DNA of 64,000 nucleotides from Bathynomus jamesi (Eukaryota; Arthropoda; Malacostraca; Isopoda; Cirolanidae), in assembly GCA_023014485.1 (NCBI GenBank), contig JAJOZX010002354.1:62001-126000 (forward strand). The letters run 5' to 3'. Shown piece by piece: positions 21,131 through 30,580 of this stretch. The position numbers and the translations under genes were made by a program. Every line of letters starts with the position of its first letter. Positions within the stretch are counted from its first letter, which is position 1. The notes under the pieces were generated by a model. The model saw nothing but the letters and a program-made list of their open reading frames with translations. It did not search any database and was not told the origin of the DNA.

Positions 21131-21250
21131 TGCCCCTAGGGGGTACACCATTCTCCACTCGACTCTTCATCCAGCCGGTGGACATCATGGCGGTTTTGCC
21201 ATCCTTCACTGCCGAGATGTCCCTTTCACCGCATCTCACTGTGGGCGAAC
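20995..21250 (+). pseudogene. LINE B ORF2 endonuclease start, truncated
   Basis: In mixed frames this reads LQWNCRGLRANREELLLLLD, VSLVCVCVQE and GYTILHSTLHPAGG, the opening of a LINE endonuclease with the catalytic Asn and Glu motifs. After about 21250 the sequence jumps to the end of the RT, so most of ORF2 was deleted. Confidence 0.7.
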
Positions 21251-21830
21251 AAGCACGGTTTTCTGTTTTCCCGGTTTAAGACCGTTGCTATGCACTTTTG
21301 TCGCATTCGTGATGTACACCCGGACCCTGACCTCTCTTTGTATGGTCACAGAATTTCTTGTGTTGAGGAAGCGCGCTTCCTTGGGCTAATTTTTGACCGA
21401 AGGCTCACCTGGGCTTCCCCTCCGGTCTCTCAAAGCTTTCTGTATGATATCTTTAAATCTACTAAAGGTCCTGGCGCACACCACCTGGGGTGCTGATAGG
21501 GCGACTCTTTTACGGCTACACACTGCCTTAGTTTTATCAAAATTGGAGTACGGGGCTGAGGTGTACACCTCGGCGACCCCGGTCCGACTTCGAATTTTAG
21601 ATGCTGTACATCATGCTGGCGTTCGCCTGGCCACGGGTGCTTTTCGCTCCTCTTCCATTCCTAGCCTCCTTGTGGATGCTGGGCAGCTGCCCCTGGACCT
21701 TCGACGTCGGTGTCTGATAGCCAGATGTTTTTATCGAGTGCAGCGACTGCCTGATTCGCCCACTTATTTTAATGTTTTTAATGAACGTTTTAATGGTTTT
21801 TATGAAGCCCACCATAAGTCTCCCTGACCG
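21250..21830 (+). pseudogene. LINE B ORF2, end of reverse transcriptase region
   Basis: FSRFKTVAMHFCRIR, PDLSLYGHRISCVEEARFLGLIFDRRLTW, LLRLHTALVLSKLEYGAEVY and GVRLATGAFRSSSIPSLLVDAG in two frames. This is the conserved region between RT motif D/E and RNase H in I-group LINEs. No FADD box remains. Confidence 0.75.
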
Positions 21831-22019
21831 TTTGGTTTTAGGGCGAGATTGGTGGTGGCTGACCTCTCCCTCCCGCGAGTCCTAGTCCGTCATGTTGCGC
21901 CACCGAAGCTTGCACTTTGGGTACTGCCCGAGGTGAGGTTCTGTCGGCATTTTATTGGTACCAAGGAGGACTGGGCTGACCTTATTTCAAGAAATATGTT
22001 TTTTTAGACCATACTTCCC

Positions 22020-22500
22020 ACCACGGACTCGGTGCCTGTTTTTATTGACGGTTCCAAATCTGATGCTGGCGTCGGGTTTGGGGTCGTCTTTCCTGAAATT
22101 AGCCGCTGGGGCAGTCTCCCTGCCTCAGCATCTGTTTTTACTGCCGAGTTATCAGCCATTCTTTTAGCCCTGAAGAATGTATTTAATTGTGGTGGGAGGC
22201 ATTTTACTATTTTTAGTGACTCCAGAGGAGCCCTTTTGGCTCTTGAGTCTTTCACTAGTCAGCACCCCATTGTTTTAGATATTTTAGAGTGGCTGATTTT
22301 AATTGGGCGTCGTGGCCGTGTGGTCAATTTCTGCTGGGTCCCTGCACACGTTGGTGTGAAGGGCAACGAACAGGCAGACGAGATGGCGAAGGCGGCCGCG
22401 TCTCGCCTTGCACCTGTCCGCTGTTCCCTCCCATACCGTGAACTGTTCCCGGGAATGCGTGTATCTGCCCTAGACTCCTGGCAGAGGAGGTGGGAAACAC
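22020..22500 (+). pseudogene. LINE B RNase H domain
   Basis: A long open stretch with PVFIDGSKSDAGVGFGVVFP (first Asp), TAELSAILLAL (Glu), FSDSRGALLALES (second Asp) and FCWVPAHVGVKGNEQADEMAK (His/Asp motif). All four catalytic positions of type I RNase H are visible. It would degrade RNA in the hybrid after first-strand synthesis. Upstream RT is missing, so the element is dead. Confidence 0.85.
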
Positions 22501-22760
22501 CGCCCCCAATAAGATGCGGGAGATCACAGATCTCGTCCGGCCATGGACGTATCCCAGGATGCCCAGGAGATGGAAGACAGCCCTGACGCGTCTCCACATC
22601 GGCCACTCACGCCTAACACACAGTTACCTGATGGCTGGGGAAGCAAGGCCGGAGTGTGAGTGTGGCGCTTCCCTCAGCATCCGGCACTTGCTCCTTGAGT
22701 GCCACACACTCAAGGAGGTAAATCACCTCCCTCCCTCCCACTGGGAGGGAGGGAGGTGAT
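22490..22760 (+). pseudogene. LINE B C-terminal region with Cys motif
   Basis: WKTALTRLHIGHSRLTHSYLMAGE then CECGASLSIRHLLLECH is the conserved C-terminus after RNase H in I/R1-type LINEs, with a C-x-C...H...C pattern. Truncated by a fold-back duplication at 22714-22768. Confidence 0.8.
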
Positions 22761-22768
22761 TTACCTCC
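22714..22768. repeat. Fold-back hairpin at the end of LINE B ORF2
   Basis: GGAGGTAAATCACCTCCC... is followed by its reverse complement with a 3-base loop. Arms are about 25 bp. A second short hairpin (CTCCTTGAGTG/CACTCAAGGAG) lies just upstream at 22691-22716. Confidence 0.9.
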
Positions 22769-23068
22769 TCCCCCCCGATGCTTGGACCTGATGCGGCTTT
22801 CTTCGGGAGTGGGATTTTTTATTTTATTGAAGAAGCTGGCCTCCTCAAATTTTTATGATTCATTTTAGCTGATATTTTTCTCCTTTTTGTTTTTCTTTTT
22901 ACTTTTTAGTGTTTTTATAATTTTGTTTTATTTATTTTCAGTTTTTAGTGTTTTTATAATTTTGTTTTATTTATTTTCTTTTGACTATGACGTTCGGCGT
23001 CAAATGACCCAGCTGTCGCGAGGCCACGGTTAATTTTAACAATAAATAATAATAATAATAATAATAAT
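22769..23068 (+). other. LINE B 3' UTR and (TAA)n tail
   Basis: T-rich 3' UTR containing a tandem duplication of TTTTTAGTGTTTTTATAATT (about 22904-22923 and 22941-22960), ending in a TAA repeat at 23040-23068. Confidence 0.75.
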
Positions 23069-23375
23069 GCCCCGCGAGGCCTCTCTTCTCTCAGCAGAGC
23101 TCTGGGCTATTCTGGAGGCCCTCGACATCATAAGCACCTACTCTGCCAGCTCCTATGTCATCTATTCAGATTCTCTAAGTGTACTTCTCTCCCTTGAAAG
23201 ATTTAATCCACCACACCCGCTAGTCCGCACCATTCAACAAACCTTCCACTCCTTAACGGCTTTCCAACACAAGATGGTCGCATTCTGCTGGGTCTCGGCA
23301 CGTGTCGGTATCCGGGGTAATGAAGCGGCGGACCGTACAGCGAAAACTGACTGCCTAGTACCGATATACACCTGA
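23069..23375 (+). pseudogene. LINE A RNase H, continuation after LINE B
   Basis: PREASLLSAELWAILEAL (catalytic Glu), VIYSDSLSVLLSLE (Asp) and VAFCWVSARVGIRGNEAADRTAK complete the RNase H that began at about 13965. SARVG has Arg in place of the usual His of the (A/S)HVG motif. The sequence carries straight on from the LINE B tail, which places B's insertion inside this domain. Confidence 0.8.
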
Positions 23376-24550
23376 CCCCCTCCCCCTCACCGATTTCTTC
23401 CCGACTCTCCGCTCCCACTTCCGTTCCATCTGGCAGCAGGAATGGGACCAGGCTCCACCGGATGAAACCACAACTAGGATATTGGGCCTCCTCGTTCCAT
23501 AGGCAGGCCCACCGAGAGGGTGGGGATACCGTGGAAAATACCCTGGGCCCGGAAACGGGGAGGGATAAAATCTAAAAATATTAATAAAGCAATTGATTAA
23601 ATAACAGAGAGGAAATATAATTAACGACCATACATTTTATTGAGATGATCATAGTCAAACTGAAACAGATAAAATATTATCTGCGGTCCACCAATGCCCA
23701 AGACCGACTGACAGATCTGGGAACCATTGTAATTGAAAGCCAGTTAGCTGGTACTTTAAATTTCATCAGAATCATTTACCACTTTGCTAGAGAGAAGGCA
23801 AAGAAAGTACTCTTCTAATTATGAAAATCTTGCAGTAAACAATTGTCTTGCCTCCATGGACTGGTACTGCATTTGTAAATTGTATGGTGATAGAATTAAT
23901 ATAATTGATTCGAAAAATAAAATGGTCATTTTCCTCCGAATTGTTTCTTCATACTGTATGTTTTGAATAGTGACTTGGACATATAACCAGTTTGCTTGTT
24001 ATGTACACCAAAAACGTTCATAATAAAACTGAGTAAACAGGGGGGCCCATATACCAATCCTTCCCCGAGGCCCGGGGCACCTCTCGGCGGCCATCCATAG
24101 ATCCCGCCATAAAGAAGTGATTCCAGCACGTCTCCGCATAGGACATGCAGGTATCACACAAGGTCACCTTATGGCTAAATCGCCAGCCCCACTCTGCCCC
24201 CACCTGCCATACCCCATCACCGTCGTCCACCTCAGTCGAATGCCCGAACCTGTCCGACCTCCGTTATAGGTGTTTCCCTTTTTTGTCCAGCATACCCGTA
24301 CCCGAGCGACTACAGTCAATAATCGCCGAAGGCCCCCGCTTTTCAACGGAAGCGATTTTCTTTCCTCACCCACTCTCATCTATTTACCACATCTAAATCC
24401 ATACCCGTCCTCCCACATATCCAGTAACCGAACCTTCCCCCCCCCTAAGCTCACTACCACCACCCCAACGATACCACCCACCCACTGTCTCGCCAAGATG
24501 TGTACCACCTTCTCTAGGTACGAATCGGCGGTTAAATTAATGGCATACTA
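23376..24550 (+). pseudogene. LINE A ORF2 C-terminal region, interrupted
   Basis: SHFRSIWQQEWDQAPPDETTTRIL (about 23410-23490) leads into a disrupted zone, then from 24105 EVIPARLRIGHAGITQGHLMA marks the conserved LINE C-terminus, followed by decayed sequence. The Cys-His tail motif is no longer intact. Confidence 0.65.
23548..24050. mobile_element. Probable insertion in LINE A (weak evidence)
   Basis: AT-rich sequence separates two parts of the GC-rich LINE A C-terminal region. Its ends (CTGGGCCCGG... and ...GGGGGGCCC) could be short imperfect inverted repeats flanked by ATACC, but this is not firm. No transposase is visible. Confidence 0.3.
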
Positions 24551-24849
24551 ACAAAAATCTAGGATTAATGTCCACTAAAATTAATTGTTTAATATTGTCC
24601 ACTAATAGTGTTTAATATTGTAATACATGTTTTAACTATTAATAATACTTATTTATTTATTTATTATTATTAATTTATAACAACTAGCTGCTTATTTTAA
24701 TAAGAGCCCAGTAAAGCCTAAAGCTTAAGGGCCAAATTAAATAAAATAAATAGTCGAGCTTCACAATTATTCATGTCATTGTAAATTGAAAAAAAAAAAT
24801 TATTTATTTTATTATTATTAATAAAGGTTATTCTAGCTATCTATCTATC
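24551..24849 (+). other. LINE A 3' UTR and tail
   Basis: AT-rich. The segment around 24695-24755 (GCCTAAAGCTTAAGGGCCAA) recurs inverted at about 38075-38145, consistent with a conserved 3' end of this LINE family. The tail ends in repeated TATC at 24836-24849, then the mariner resumes. Confidence 0.65.
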
Positions 24850-24909
24850 ATGTGTACGGCCCAGTCGTACACAAAACTTAATGTTCGCTCGCTCCTCAAA
24901 TTGCGACAT
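24850..24909 (-). pseudogene. mariner transposase N-terminus (other half of 7424-8385)
   Basis: On the minus strand this reads MSQFEERANIKFCVRLGRT from an ATG at 24909-24907, the expected start of a mariner transposase. It directly follows the LINE A tail and completes the mariner relic at the other side, proving the nesting. Confidence 0.8.
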
Positions 24910-25127
24910 CCTGGAGCACGGAGTTCTGCAAATAAAATTCGCCGAACCGAACCAGAGAGTAGTGTTTTCCATGCTCTCTGCACAATGACTGAGTGATCCC
25001 GCCAGACCGAGTCTCTGCCCTGTACAGTGGGACCATTTTTTTCAGAAGGAAAATACTAAAGAAATCGCCATTATATTACTAGAATTTACTAAATCATTAC
25101 ATAAAAATACTAAAAAGATACTGAATA
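24910..25127. other. No recognisable feature
   Basis: Short stretch between the mariner start and the next DD41D element. No TIR of the mariner could be found here. Confidence 0.4.
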
Positions 25128-25129
25128 TA

Positions 25130-26341
25130 CAGGGTGTACATAAAGTCAGGATCTATTTTTGTGAAATAATTATTTTTTTCTATTTTTCTTTTCAGAAGCC
25201 CTTAGAATGAATACAGAATAGCGTGTGGCAATAGTAATTTGGCGAATCGAGGGAAAGAAATACACTGACATCAGAGAGAAGTTTAGAAGGAGATTTCATA
25301 AGCCGGGGCCAATAGACAAGACAATACGAAAATTGGTGAACAAATTTAAACGAACGGGATCTGTAAATGATGAAGCAAGATCAGGACGACCGTGTATGTC
25401 AGATCTTACCGTGAATGCAGTACGCGAAATTATCACTGAGGAGCCACGTACGTCCGTTCGTGCTGCATCACACAGACTCGGCCTCCCGACGTCATCTGTG
25501 CACAAAATTCTGAAAGTTAATTTGCAGAAGAAAAGCTATCATTTGCAGGTTTTACATGATTTACATGAGGAAGATTTCCCTCGACGAAGTGCTGTGTGTG
25601 CTGATCTCGTAGAACAAATCTGGAGTGATAATTTAATGGACAACATTCTCTCTAGTGATGAAGCCACTTTCCATACGTGTGGAAAAGTAAATCGCCATAA
25701 CTGTCGAATTTGGGCAGATGAAAGACCGAATGATTTCGTCCAAAATTGGGAGAGAGACTCACCTAAAGTTAATGTCTGGATGGGTTTAACAAAATCTAAG
25801 GTTTATGGTCCTTTTTTCTTTGCTGAAGCTACAGTTACGGGGCTTATTTATCTGGACATGTTGCAGCAATTCCTTGAACCTCAGCTGATTGGGGATAGGA
25901 TTGTTAGTACCGTCGTCTATCAACATGATGGTGCTCCTTGTCACTATGACAAAATTGTTCAGGATTATCTAAATGGACGTTTTCCAAATCGCTGGATCGG
26001 ACGCGGAAGCAACAGATCTTGGCCAGCGAGATCACCAGATTTAACCCCTTTAGATTTCTTTGCATGGGGCTTTATCAAATCGCACGTCTATCAGACGAAG
26101 ATTACGAGTCTTGAATACTTACGTATACGAACTGCTGCAGATAACATAACCCCGCAAATGCTCCAGAATGTGTTTAGAAATGCTGCGGAACGATTTGAGC
26201 TGTGCAGGGATACTGATGGGCGTCACGTCGAATCCTACTCTTAATTATTTAATAAATGTTACCACTTTATCATTTTATGATTGAATTCCATATAATTTCC
26301 AAGTGCTTCACAAAAATAGATCCGACTTTATGTACACCCTG
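25130..26341 (+). mobile_element. DD41D mariner-like transposon, copy 2 (complete)
   Basis: Complete 1212-bp element: CAGGGTGTACATAAAGTC at the left and the inverse ...CTTTATGTACACCCTG at the right, flanked by TA at 25128-25129 and 26342-26343. TIRs are about 33 bp, with one base missing in the right TIR (GATCC-GACTT against GATCCTGACTT). Copy 1 at the window start is a near-identical sister. Confidence 0.95.
25207..26244 (+). pseudogene. DD41D transposase with a premature stop at codon 5
   Basis: The natural start is ATG at 25207: M-N-T-E, then TAG at 25219-25221, then R-V-A-I-V-I-W continuing open to the stop at 26244. The downstream frame of about 340 codons is otherwise intact. It carries an N-terminal HTH pair (YTDIREKFRRRF and RAASHRLGLPTSSVHKIL), a GRP linker (ARSGRP) and the acidic triad SSDE, QHDG and PLDF with 41 residues between the last two. 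Against copy 1 it has Ser for Phe just before SDE. Without stop read-through or a later non-ATG start the protein would not be made. The missing codon was probably Gln (CAG to TAG). Confidence 0.9.
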
Positions 26342-26361
26342 TATATAAATTTAGAGAAAGT

Positions 26362-27520
26362 TTATTCCGTTTCAAAGTCAACATTTTTATACATTTCGTT
26401 ATTACATAATTTTACCATTTCTGTAGGATTGAAGTTAGTGCAATCCATCTCGTCTTTCAGTCCTTTCACAAATATCATGGATGCTACACCATTCACTGTG
26501 AATCTGTTTCTGTGATTTGTTTTTATTAAAGACACCCGCGAAAATATCCGCTCAACATCAGCATTGGCTACAGGGATTGATAGTAGGCCTTTAATTAGGC
26601 TACACAAATGAGGATATTTTTGCGTTTTATTAATTTCTCCCCAAAAGCTGTCAATTAAAATGGCAGGATTTTTTTTCAAGATATCTGAAACATCATCCGA
26701 TAATTGCAACCCACGCCATTCACTATCCAGTGATTCCATCTGCTGTTCATTTTCGATGATATTTGGGAAATGGTTAGTGATTTCTAGTATTGCCTCGTAT
26801 TCGTTTCCATGTTAAGTATAACCTGAGGATCAATACAATCCAATTTTTCCAGGAAACTATTTTCGAAAGGCAAAAGATTCTTTAACTGACATGAGAGAGC
26901 AATTAAGAACTGAATTTTTTTCATAAATTGTTGCTTTTCATTGACATAGGACTCAAGTTTTGTTTATTCATTTGATGCTGCCACACCAATATAAATTTTA
27001 TGAAGGGGTAGGTAATTTACATTTGATTTAGGGTCCAAATCCTTTAGGGAAGTTAGTCACACACACTTCATTTTCATAAAATAAGACGGCAAAGTTTTAT
27101 GCATTTTTCCTAAATCTTTGTATATCTTATGAATATTTGGATGACTACTTTGGTGAAGGATATTACATTTTGAACATAATGTCAGAACTGAGGTTAGAAC
27201 CAAAAGATACATTTTTGTAAAAGGATTAGATAAATGGTGGAACAAAGTTTCTGAGACCGCGAGTTGATCAGTAAGACGCTGATCTTGAAAATATAATTTT
27301 AACGCATTCCATTGTTCCAGTATTCTAGAACAGCAAGAGTGAAATGACAGCCATCTGATGTACATTTTGAGAATTCTGTGATTTTCAGTTTCTGTAAAAT
27401 CTTGAAATGCTTTAAAATCACGCTGACGTTTAGCGCTATGAGCAAAATAATTATGTACATCCCGAACCACTTGTTCAACATACCTTGGAAGTTTCAATGT
27501 TGCATAGCTTACAGTCTCTG
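26362..27520 (-). pseudogene. hAT-superfamily transposase relic
   Basis: Two minus-strand frames. The upstream piece (27057-27497) holds MKLPRYVEQVVRDVHNYF, RWLSFHSCCSRILEQWNALK. The downstream piece (26362-26739) ends with the hAT dimerisation region HLCSLIKGLLSIPVANADVE RIFS, with the diagnostic Ala-Asp-x-Glu-Arg-x-Phe-Ser. The middle (26740-27056) is out of frame. The start, zinc finger and TIRs are gone. Confidence 0.75.
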
Positions 27521-27524
27521 TTGT

Positions 27525-27830
27525 TGAATGGCCTGCTAGTTCTGGCCCGCCTCCGTATTGGCCACACCCATCTTACCCATGGCTATTTGATGGCCGGGGA
27601 TCGGGTACCCTGATGTCCTAGTTGTAACGTTCCACTTACAGTTGCCCACCTCCTGGTGGAGTGTCCGCTTTACTCTGCGCACAGCGCAGAGTATTTTCCG
27701 TTTTTGGTGAGCGTCGGGCCTTGTGATAGGCTTGGCGCTATCCTATCTGAAGGTCCTTACTTTTAGGTGACCAGGTTGTTCTCCTTTCTCTCTCGTTCCC
27801 GACTTCTTTACCGGCTGTGATTCCGCTATG
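27525..27830 (+). pseudogene. LINE C-terminal fragment
   Basis: Reads LARLRIGHTHLTHGYLMAGD, then CPSCNVPLTVAHLLVECPLY, the post-RNase H C-terminus of an I/R1-group LINE, similar to the ends of LINEs A, B and E. Isolated fragment without upstream domains. Confidence 0.75.
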
Positions 27831-27884
27831 ATTTTTCTATATCTGCCCCCCCCCCCCCCTGTCCTGTCTGTTATTCATTTCCGC

Positions 27885-28560
27885 CAGCCATCTCATAGTT
27901 TTCGTCTTATGTTCGTTCTGCTATCCACCTGTATTTTGGTTTCTTTTAGATCGTCTGTTAGTTCATTATTTCCTTTTCTTAAGGGCCTGATAGTAGCTCG
28001 CGTTTTTGTTTTCCTTTTCGCATAGCTGAAGTAGTATTTTAGATTTTCCTTTATTGCTTCTACCGCCTTTTCCTCTTCCCTCTCTGTATGGCCCTTTATC
28101 AGAGTTTGTATTTCCCAATCGATTCTTTCCAGTTTTTCTTGTATTTCTTTCCTGGCATTGTTGTCTCCGCAATTAGCTAATTTCGTCGCTACTCTCTTTC
28201 TTTTGCAGAATATTCTTCTCTTTTGCCTCTCTAGCCAGTTCCTCTTTCCTTTTGGCTGTGCTTTCGGAGCATATTTTTCCAAAATTCTCAGCGTCTTTTC
28301 TTCCGAGGTTGTTAGCATTTCCTCAGTTTTATTCTCGAAAACTGTTCTTCACTCTATTTGGGCCATGTGTGATCTGATTTCTTCCCAATTTATGGTCTTG
28401 GAGTTCAAGTTAAAAGCCGCAAATTTGCTTCTTCCTTCCGTATGTGTATCGTCTTTTAAAGTTATCGCCATATTTGTTGATAACTCGATTATATTGTGGT
28501 CTGAGATAATAGTTGGAGTTATTTTTATATCCGTAATCAAGTTCGTGTTATTTGTGAATA
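27885..28560 (-). pseudogene. LINE ORF2 fragment, endonuclease end and endonuclease-RT linker
   Basis: Minus strand. TDIKITPTIISDHNIIELST (end of endonuclease, catalytic Asp-His in SDHN) runs, after shifts, into TSEEKTLRILEKYAPKAQ and a Lys/Arg-rich helical linker ending with KKxKTRATIRPLRKGNNELTDD. It lacks the RT. The + strand ORF over it is a shadow. Confidence 0.65.
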
Positions 28561-28609
28561 CCAGATTAGGCAGTTATTTTTCCTGGTATTTTCTGTTATC
28601 TCCTGTGTC

Positions 28610-29000
28610 CAGGGGCGTACCCAGAAATTTGCCAACGGTGGGGGGAGGGGGGGGGACTAATCGCAGAAGTATAATTGAAAGATAAATAATTTTTATGTAC
28701 GTTCATGATGAGCTTATCGTTCAATTAGAGATGATTAACTAGCTACTGCTAAGACGTATTATGAATAAAAATATAAAAATTATGATAAAAATCTGATTAG
28801 TAACATAATATTCAATGCAAACCGCAATTAGAATGCTCAGATTTGTATTAAGATAAGAATAAAAAGTGCTATTTTCGAGATTAAGCATTTCCTTGGACTG
28901 TTACCTTTATAAAAGAAAATTATTCTCGGGGCCGGATTAAGAGTTTTCGGGATCCTAAGCCATTTTAGATTTTTAGTAGTAGGGGAGGCAAGAGCTAGCG
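28610..29000 (+). mobile_element. Non-autonomous hAT-type element(s), relic
   Basis: CAGGGGCGTACCCAGAAATT at 28610 is a classic hAT terminal sequence, and a second hAT-like motif (GGGGCCGGATTAAG) occurs at about 28928. No coding sequence between. I could not find a clean right end or an 8-bp duplication. Confidence 0.45.
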
Positions 29001-29021
29001 CCGAAGGCGCGCCGAAATTTG

Positions 29022-29282
29022 TTAGCTGTTAGCCGCACTTGAAGAAGACTGTTCAACAACTGTCGAAGAATTGGCCCAGAAACTCAATTCATCCCCGTCC
29101 ACCATCCATCGACATTTGCAACAACTCGGGAAAGTGCCTAAGTTAGGAAAATGGGTGCCACATGAATTGTCGATCGACAATCTGAGGGTGCGGGTAAACA
29201 TTAGCACAGCTCTTCATTCCCGTGAACTCCAAGATCCGTTTTTGCACCGTTTAGTGACTGGTGATGAAAAGTGGATACTGTA
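29022..29282 (+). pseudogene. mariner (DD34D) N-terminal fragment
   Basis: Encodes EEDCSTTVEELAQKLNSSPS to LVTGDEKWILY, the second HTH and first catalytic Asp (TGDEKW) of the same mariner subfamily as at 32530-33815, about 98 percent alike by eye. It is cut at 29282, where an unrelated Tc1 fragment begins, so the end of the ORF is chimeric. Confidence 0.8.
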
Positions 29283-29912
29283 CTGTACTCCTCCCCAGAC
29301 ATAACGTTCTGCTCCCCCTCACTAGCAACACATGCACACTGGAGAACAGAAAAACAACTGTTAACAGCGGCCTCTTCCGTGGTACCCTGCTCCAGATGTC
29401 CATCGCATGCAGTTCTCGTCGCAATGTCCGTTCGGAAATTGGTCGCTGGAGAACCTCATTGGTTTCTTGGAGCAATTGTTCTCTGGTTTGAAAACGATTT
29501 GCAGTTACTAGACGAGAAACATGGCGGCGGCCCCTATTGTCGAGAATTGTTTTCCGGCCACAGTTACGCCGTCGATTGTCAGTTGATTGCGAACTACACC
29601 ACTCTTTGTAAACTCGCTGGACAGTACGCGTTGACACACCAACAAATTGGGCTACTTCAGACATTTTGTGTCCGTGGGCTCTGCCAAACACGATGGCTCC
29701 TTTTTGCCACTGAGTAACGTCTGCCTCACGACCCATTTTGCAGACTATATCCAACACACGCTTTGTTCTTCACCACCTCACGAAACAGATCTGATCCTGT
29801 GTGCTACGTCACCGCTACTTGTCACTTACCAATGCTACATCAGCGCCCTTTTGTGACCTTGAACTTCCTACTATCGGTGCTATTAGGGGTGACTAATTTT
29901 TTGTCCGGTGTG
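29283..29912 (-). pseudogene. Tc1-like transposon fragment, N-terminal DNA-binding part
   Basis: Minus strand. QWQKGAIVFGRAHGHKMSEV, GVSTRTVQRVYKEWC and GRKTILDNRGRRHVSRLV form a Tc1-type paired HTH with GRK linker, then RTLRRELHAMDIWSRVPRKR. The catalytic domain is lost. The right boundary near 29912 looks like a terminal repeat (GACTAATTTTTTGTCCGGTG). Inserted into the mariner fragment near a TA. Confidence 0.7.
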
Positions 29913-29925
29913 CTTATATATATTA

Positions 29926-30120
29926 GTCAATTTATAAATTGACAGAAATTCAGGCAATGTGTCAAATTGTGATATACACAAAACGTTAAACTCACCTTGT
30001 TAAGAGATATTGGGAAATATCAGTGGGTATGCATATGCAGCATTACCACAAAGGTTAGGTTAGGTTTTGTGTGTATCACAATTTGACACTGCCTAAAATT
30101 TCAGTCAATTTATAAATTGC
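29926..30120. mobile_element. Palindromic MITE
   Basis: Imperfect inverted repeats of about 60 bp (AGTCAATTTATAAATTG... and its reverse complement) around a 75-bp centre that contains GGTTAGGTTAGG. No coding capacity. Confidence 0.7.
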
Positions 30121-30189
30121 CTTTTTTTAGACTTTTTTCAGACTTTTTTCTTTTTATTGGGGTTGTTTAACCTCCTTTGCAACATCTAA

Positions 30190-30362
30190 GGTCATATGAC
30201 GGGGGGAACCTACAGCTTTACGTGGGATCCGAACCACGGGTCGCTACATAATCTGGGCGCGGAGGACGGTCTCCCATCCAACTACTACCCAGACCCAATG
30301 TCGCTTAACTTCGCTGATCTCTGGGAAGCGGTGTTACGACATTGGCCACGACGTAGCTTTAG
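30190..30362 (-). mobile_element. SINE with 5S rRNA-derived head
   Basis: On the minus strand, GAAGTTAAGCGACATTGGG and GTAGTTGGATGGGAGACCG at about 30262-30325 match the internal promoter region (A box, intermediate element, C box) of animal 5S rRNA. The 5' part of 5S is decayed. Behind it (30205-30240) lies GTGGTTCGGATCCCACGTAA, a block shared with the tRNA-headed SINEs at 34610-34963 and 59763-60106. Too divergent to be a functional 5S gene, and the attached body marks it as a SINE. It interrupts LINE D. Confidence 0.75.
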
Positions 30363-30364
30363 AC

Positions 30365-30577
30365 ATTGATTGTAACATATATATGTAAGAGGAGAGACTA
30401 TCGCGCATTTCATTTCTTTAAGTACCCTTGGGTTGAGCTTATCTGGACCTGGAGTTTTATTAGGATTAATTTTACCTATGGCCGAGAGTACTTCAGTTTC
30501 ACTCGTGGTAAAATTGTGAAGCTTTAAATAATAACACTGGGGAACAAATTTCAACTTTTTGTCTATTGAATTAGATT
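30365..30577 (-). pseudogene. LINE D reverse transcriptase, N-terminal fragment
   Basis: TTSETEVLSAIGKINPNKTPGPD then LNPRVLKEMK, the finger region of a CR1-type RT (the KSPGPD motif). The rest is absent left of the 5S SINE. It is separated from the linker by the transposon at 30581-32190. Confidence 0.8.
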
Positions 30578-30580
30578 TGA

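Larger units (their letters stand above)
14078..23068 (+). mobile_element. Non-LTR retrotransposon B (RNase H-bearing), inserted in the RNase H of LINE A
   Basis: Starts with CTCCCCC and an HDV-like fold, carries ORF1 with zinc knuckles, ORF2 remains (endonuclease start, RT end, RNase H, C-terminal Cys region), and ends with a (TAA)n tail at about 23040-23068, typical of I-type elements. It interrupts LINE A between RNase H motifs. LINE C and its flank (14868-19341) interrupt B within ORF1. Most of ORF2 from endonuclease to RT is deleted near 21250. Confidence 0.8.
8386..24849 (+). mobile_element. Non-LTR retrotransposon A (RNase H-bearing, I-group type), split by nested insertions
   Basis: A LINE in plus orientation whose pieces can be followed across 16 kb: 5' leader from 8386, ORF1, endonuclease pieces, end of RT, RNase H (13960-14070 continuing at 23069), C-terminal region and a 3' tail ending in (TATC)n at 24849. 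It sits inside a mariner gene and is interrupted by a DD37E transposon (9191-10459), an unknown insert (12379-13251), LINE B (14078-23068) and probably an insert around 23548-24050. Part of ORF2 (most of the RT) is deleted. Related to elements E and F in this window by leader and ORF1 sequence. Confidence 0.8.

Noticed and set aside
23784..23966. 60-codon ORF in the weakly supported insert
   Set aside because: AT-driven, no recognisable motif.
27828..28025. 65-codon ORF over the poly-C tract
   Set aside because: Low complexity, antisense to a LINE linker region.
28158..28685. 175-codon plus-strand ORF
   Set aside because: Antisense shadow of the minus-strand LINE ORF2 fragment, hydrophobic by composition only.
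30255..30355. Possible 5S rRNA gene
   Set aside because: Only the internal promoter region is well kept, the 5' part is decayed, and a SINE body follows it.
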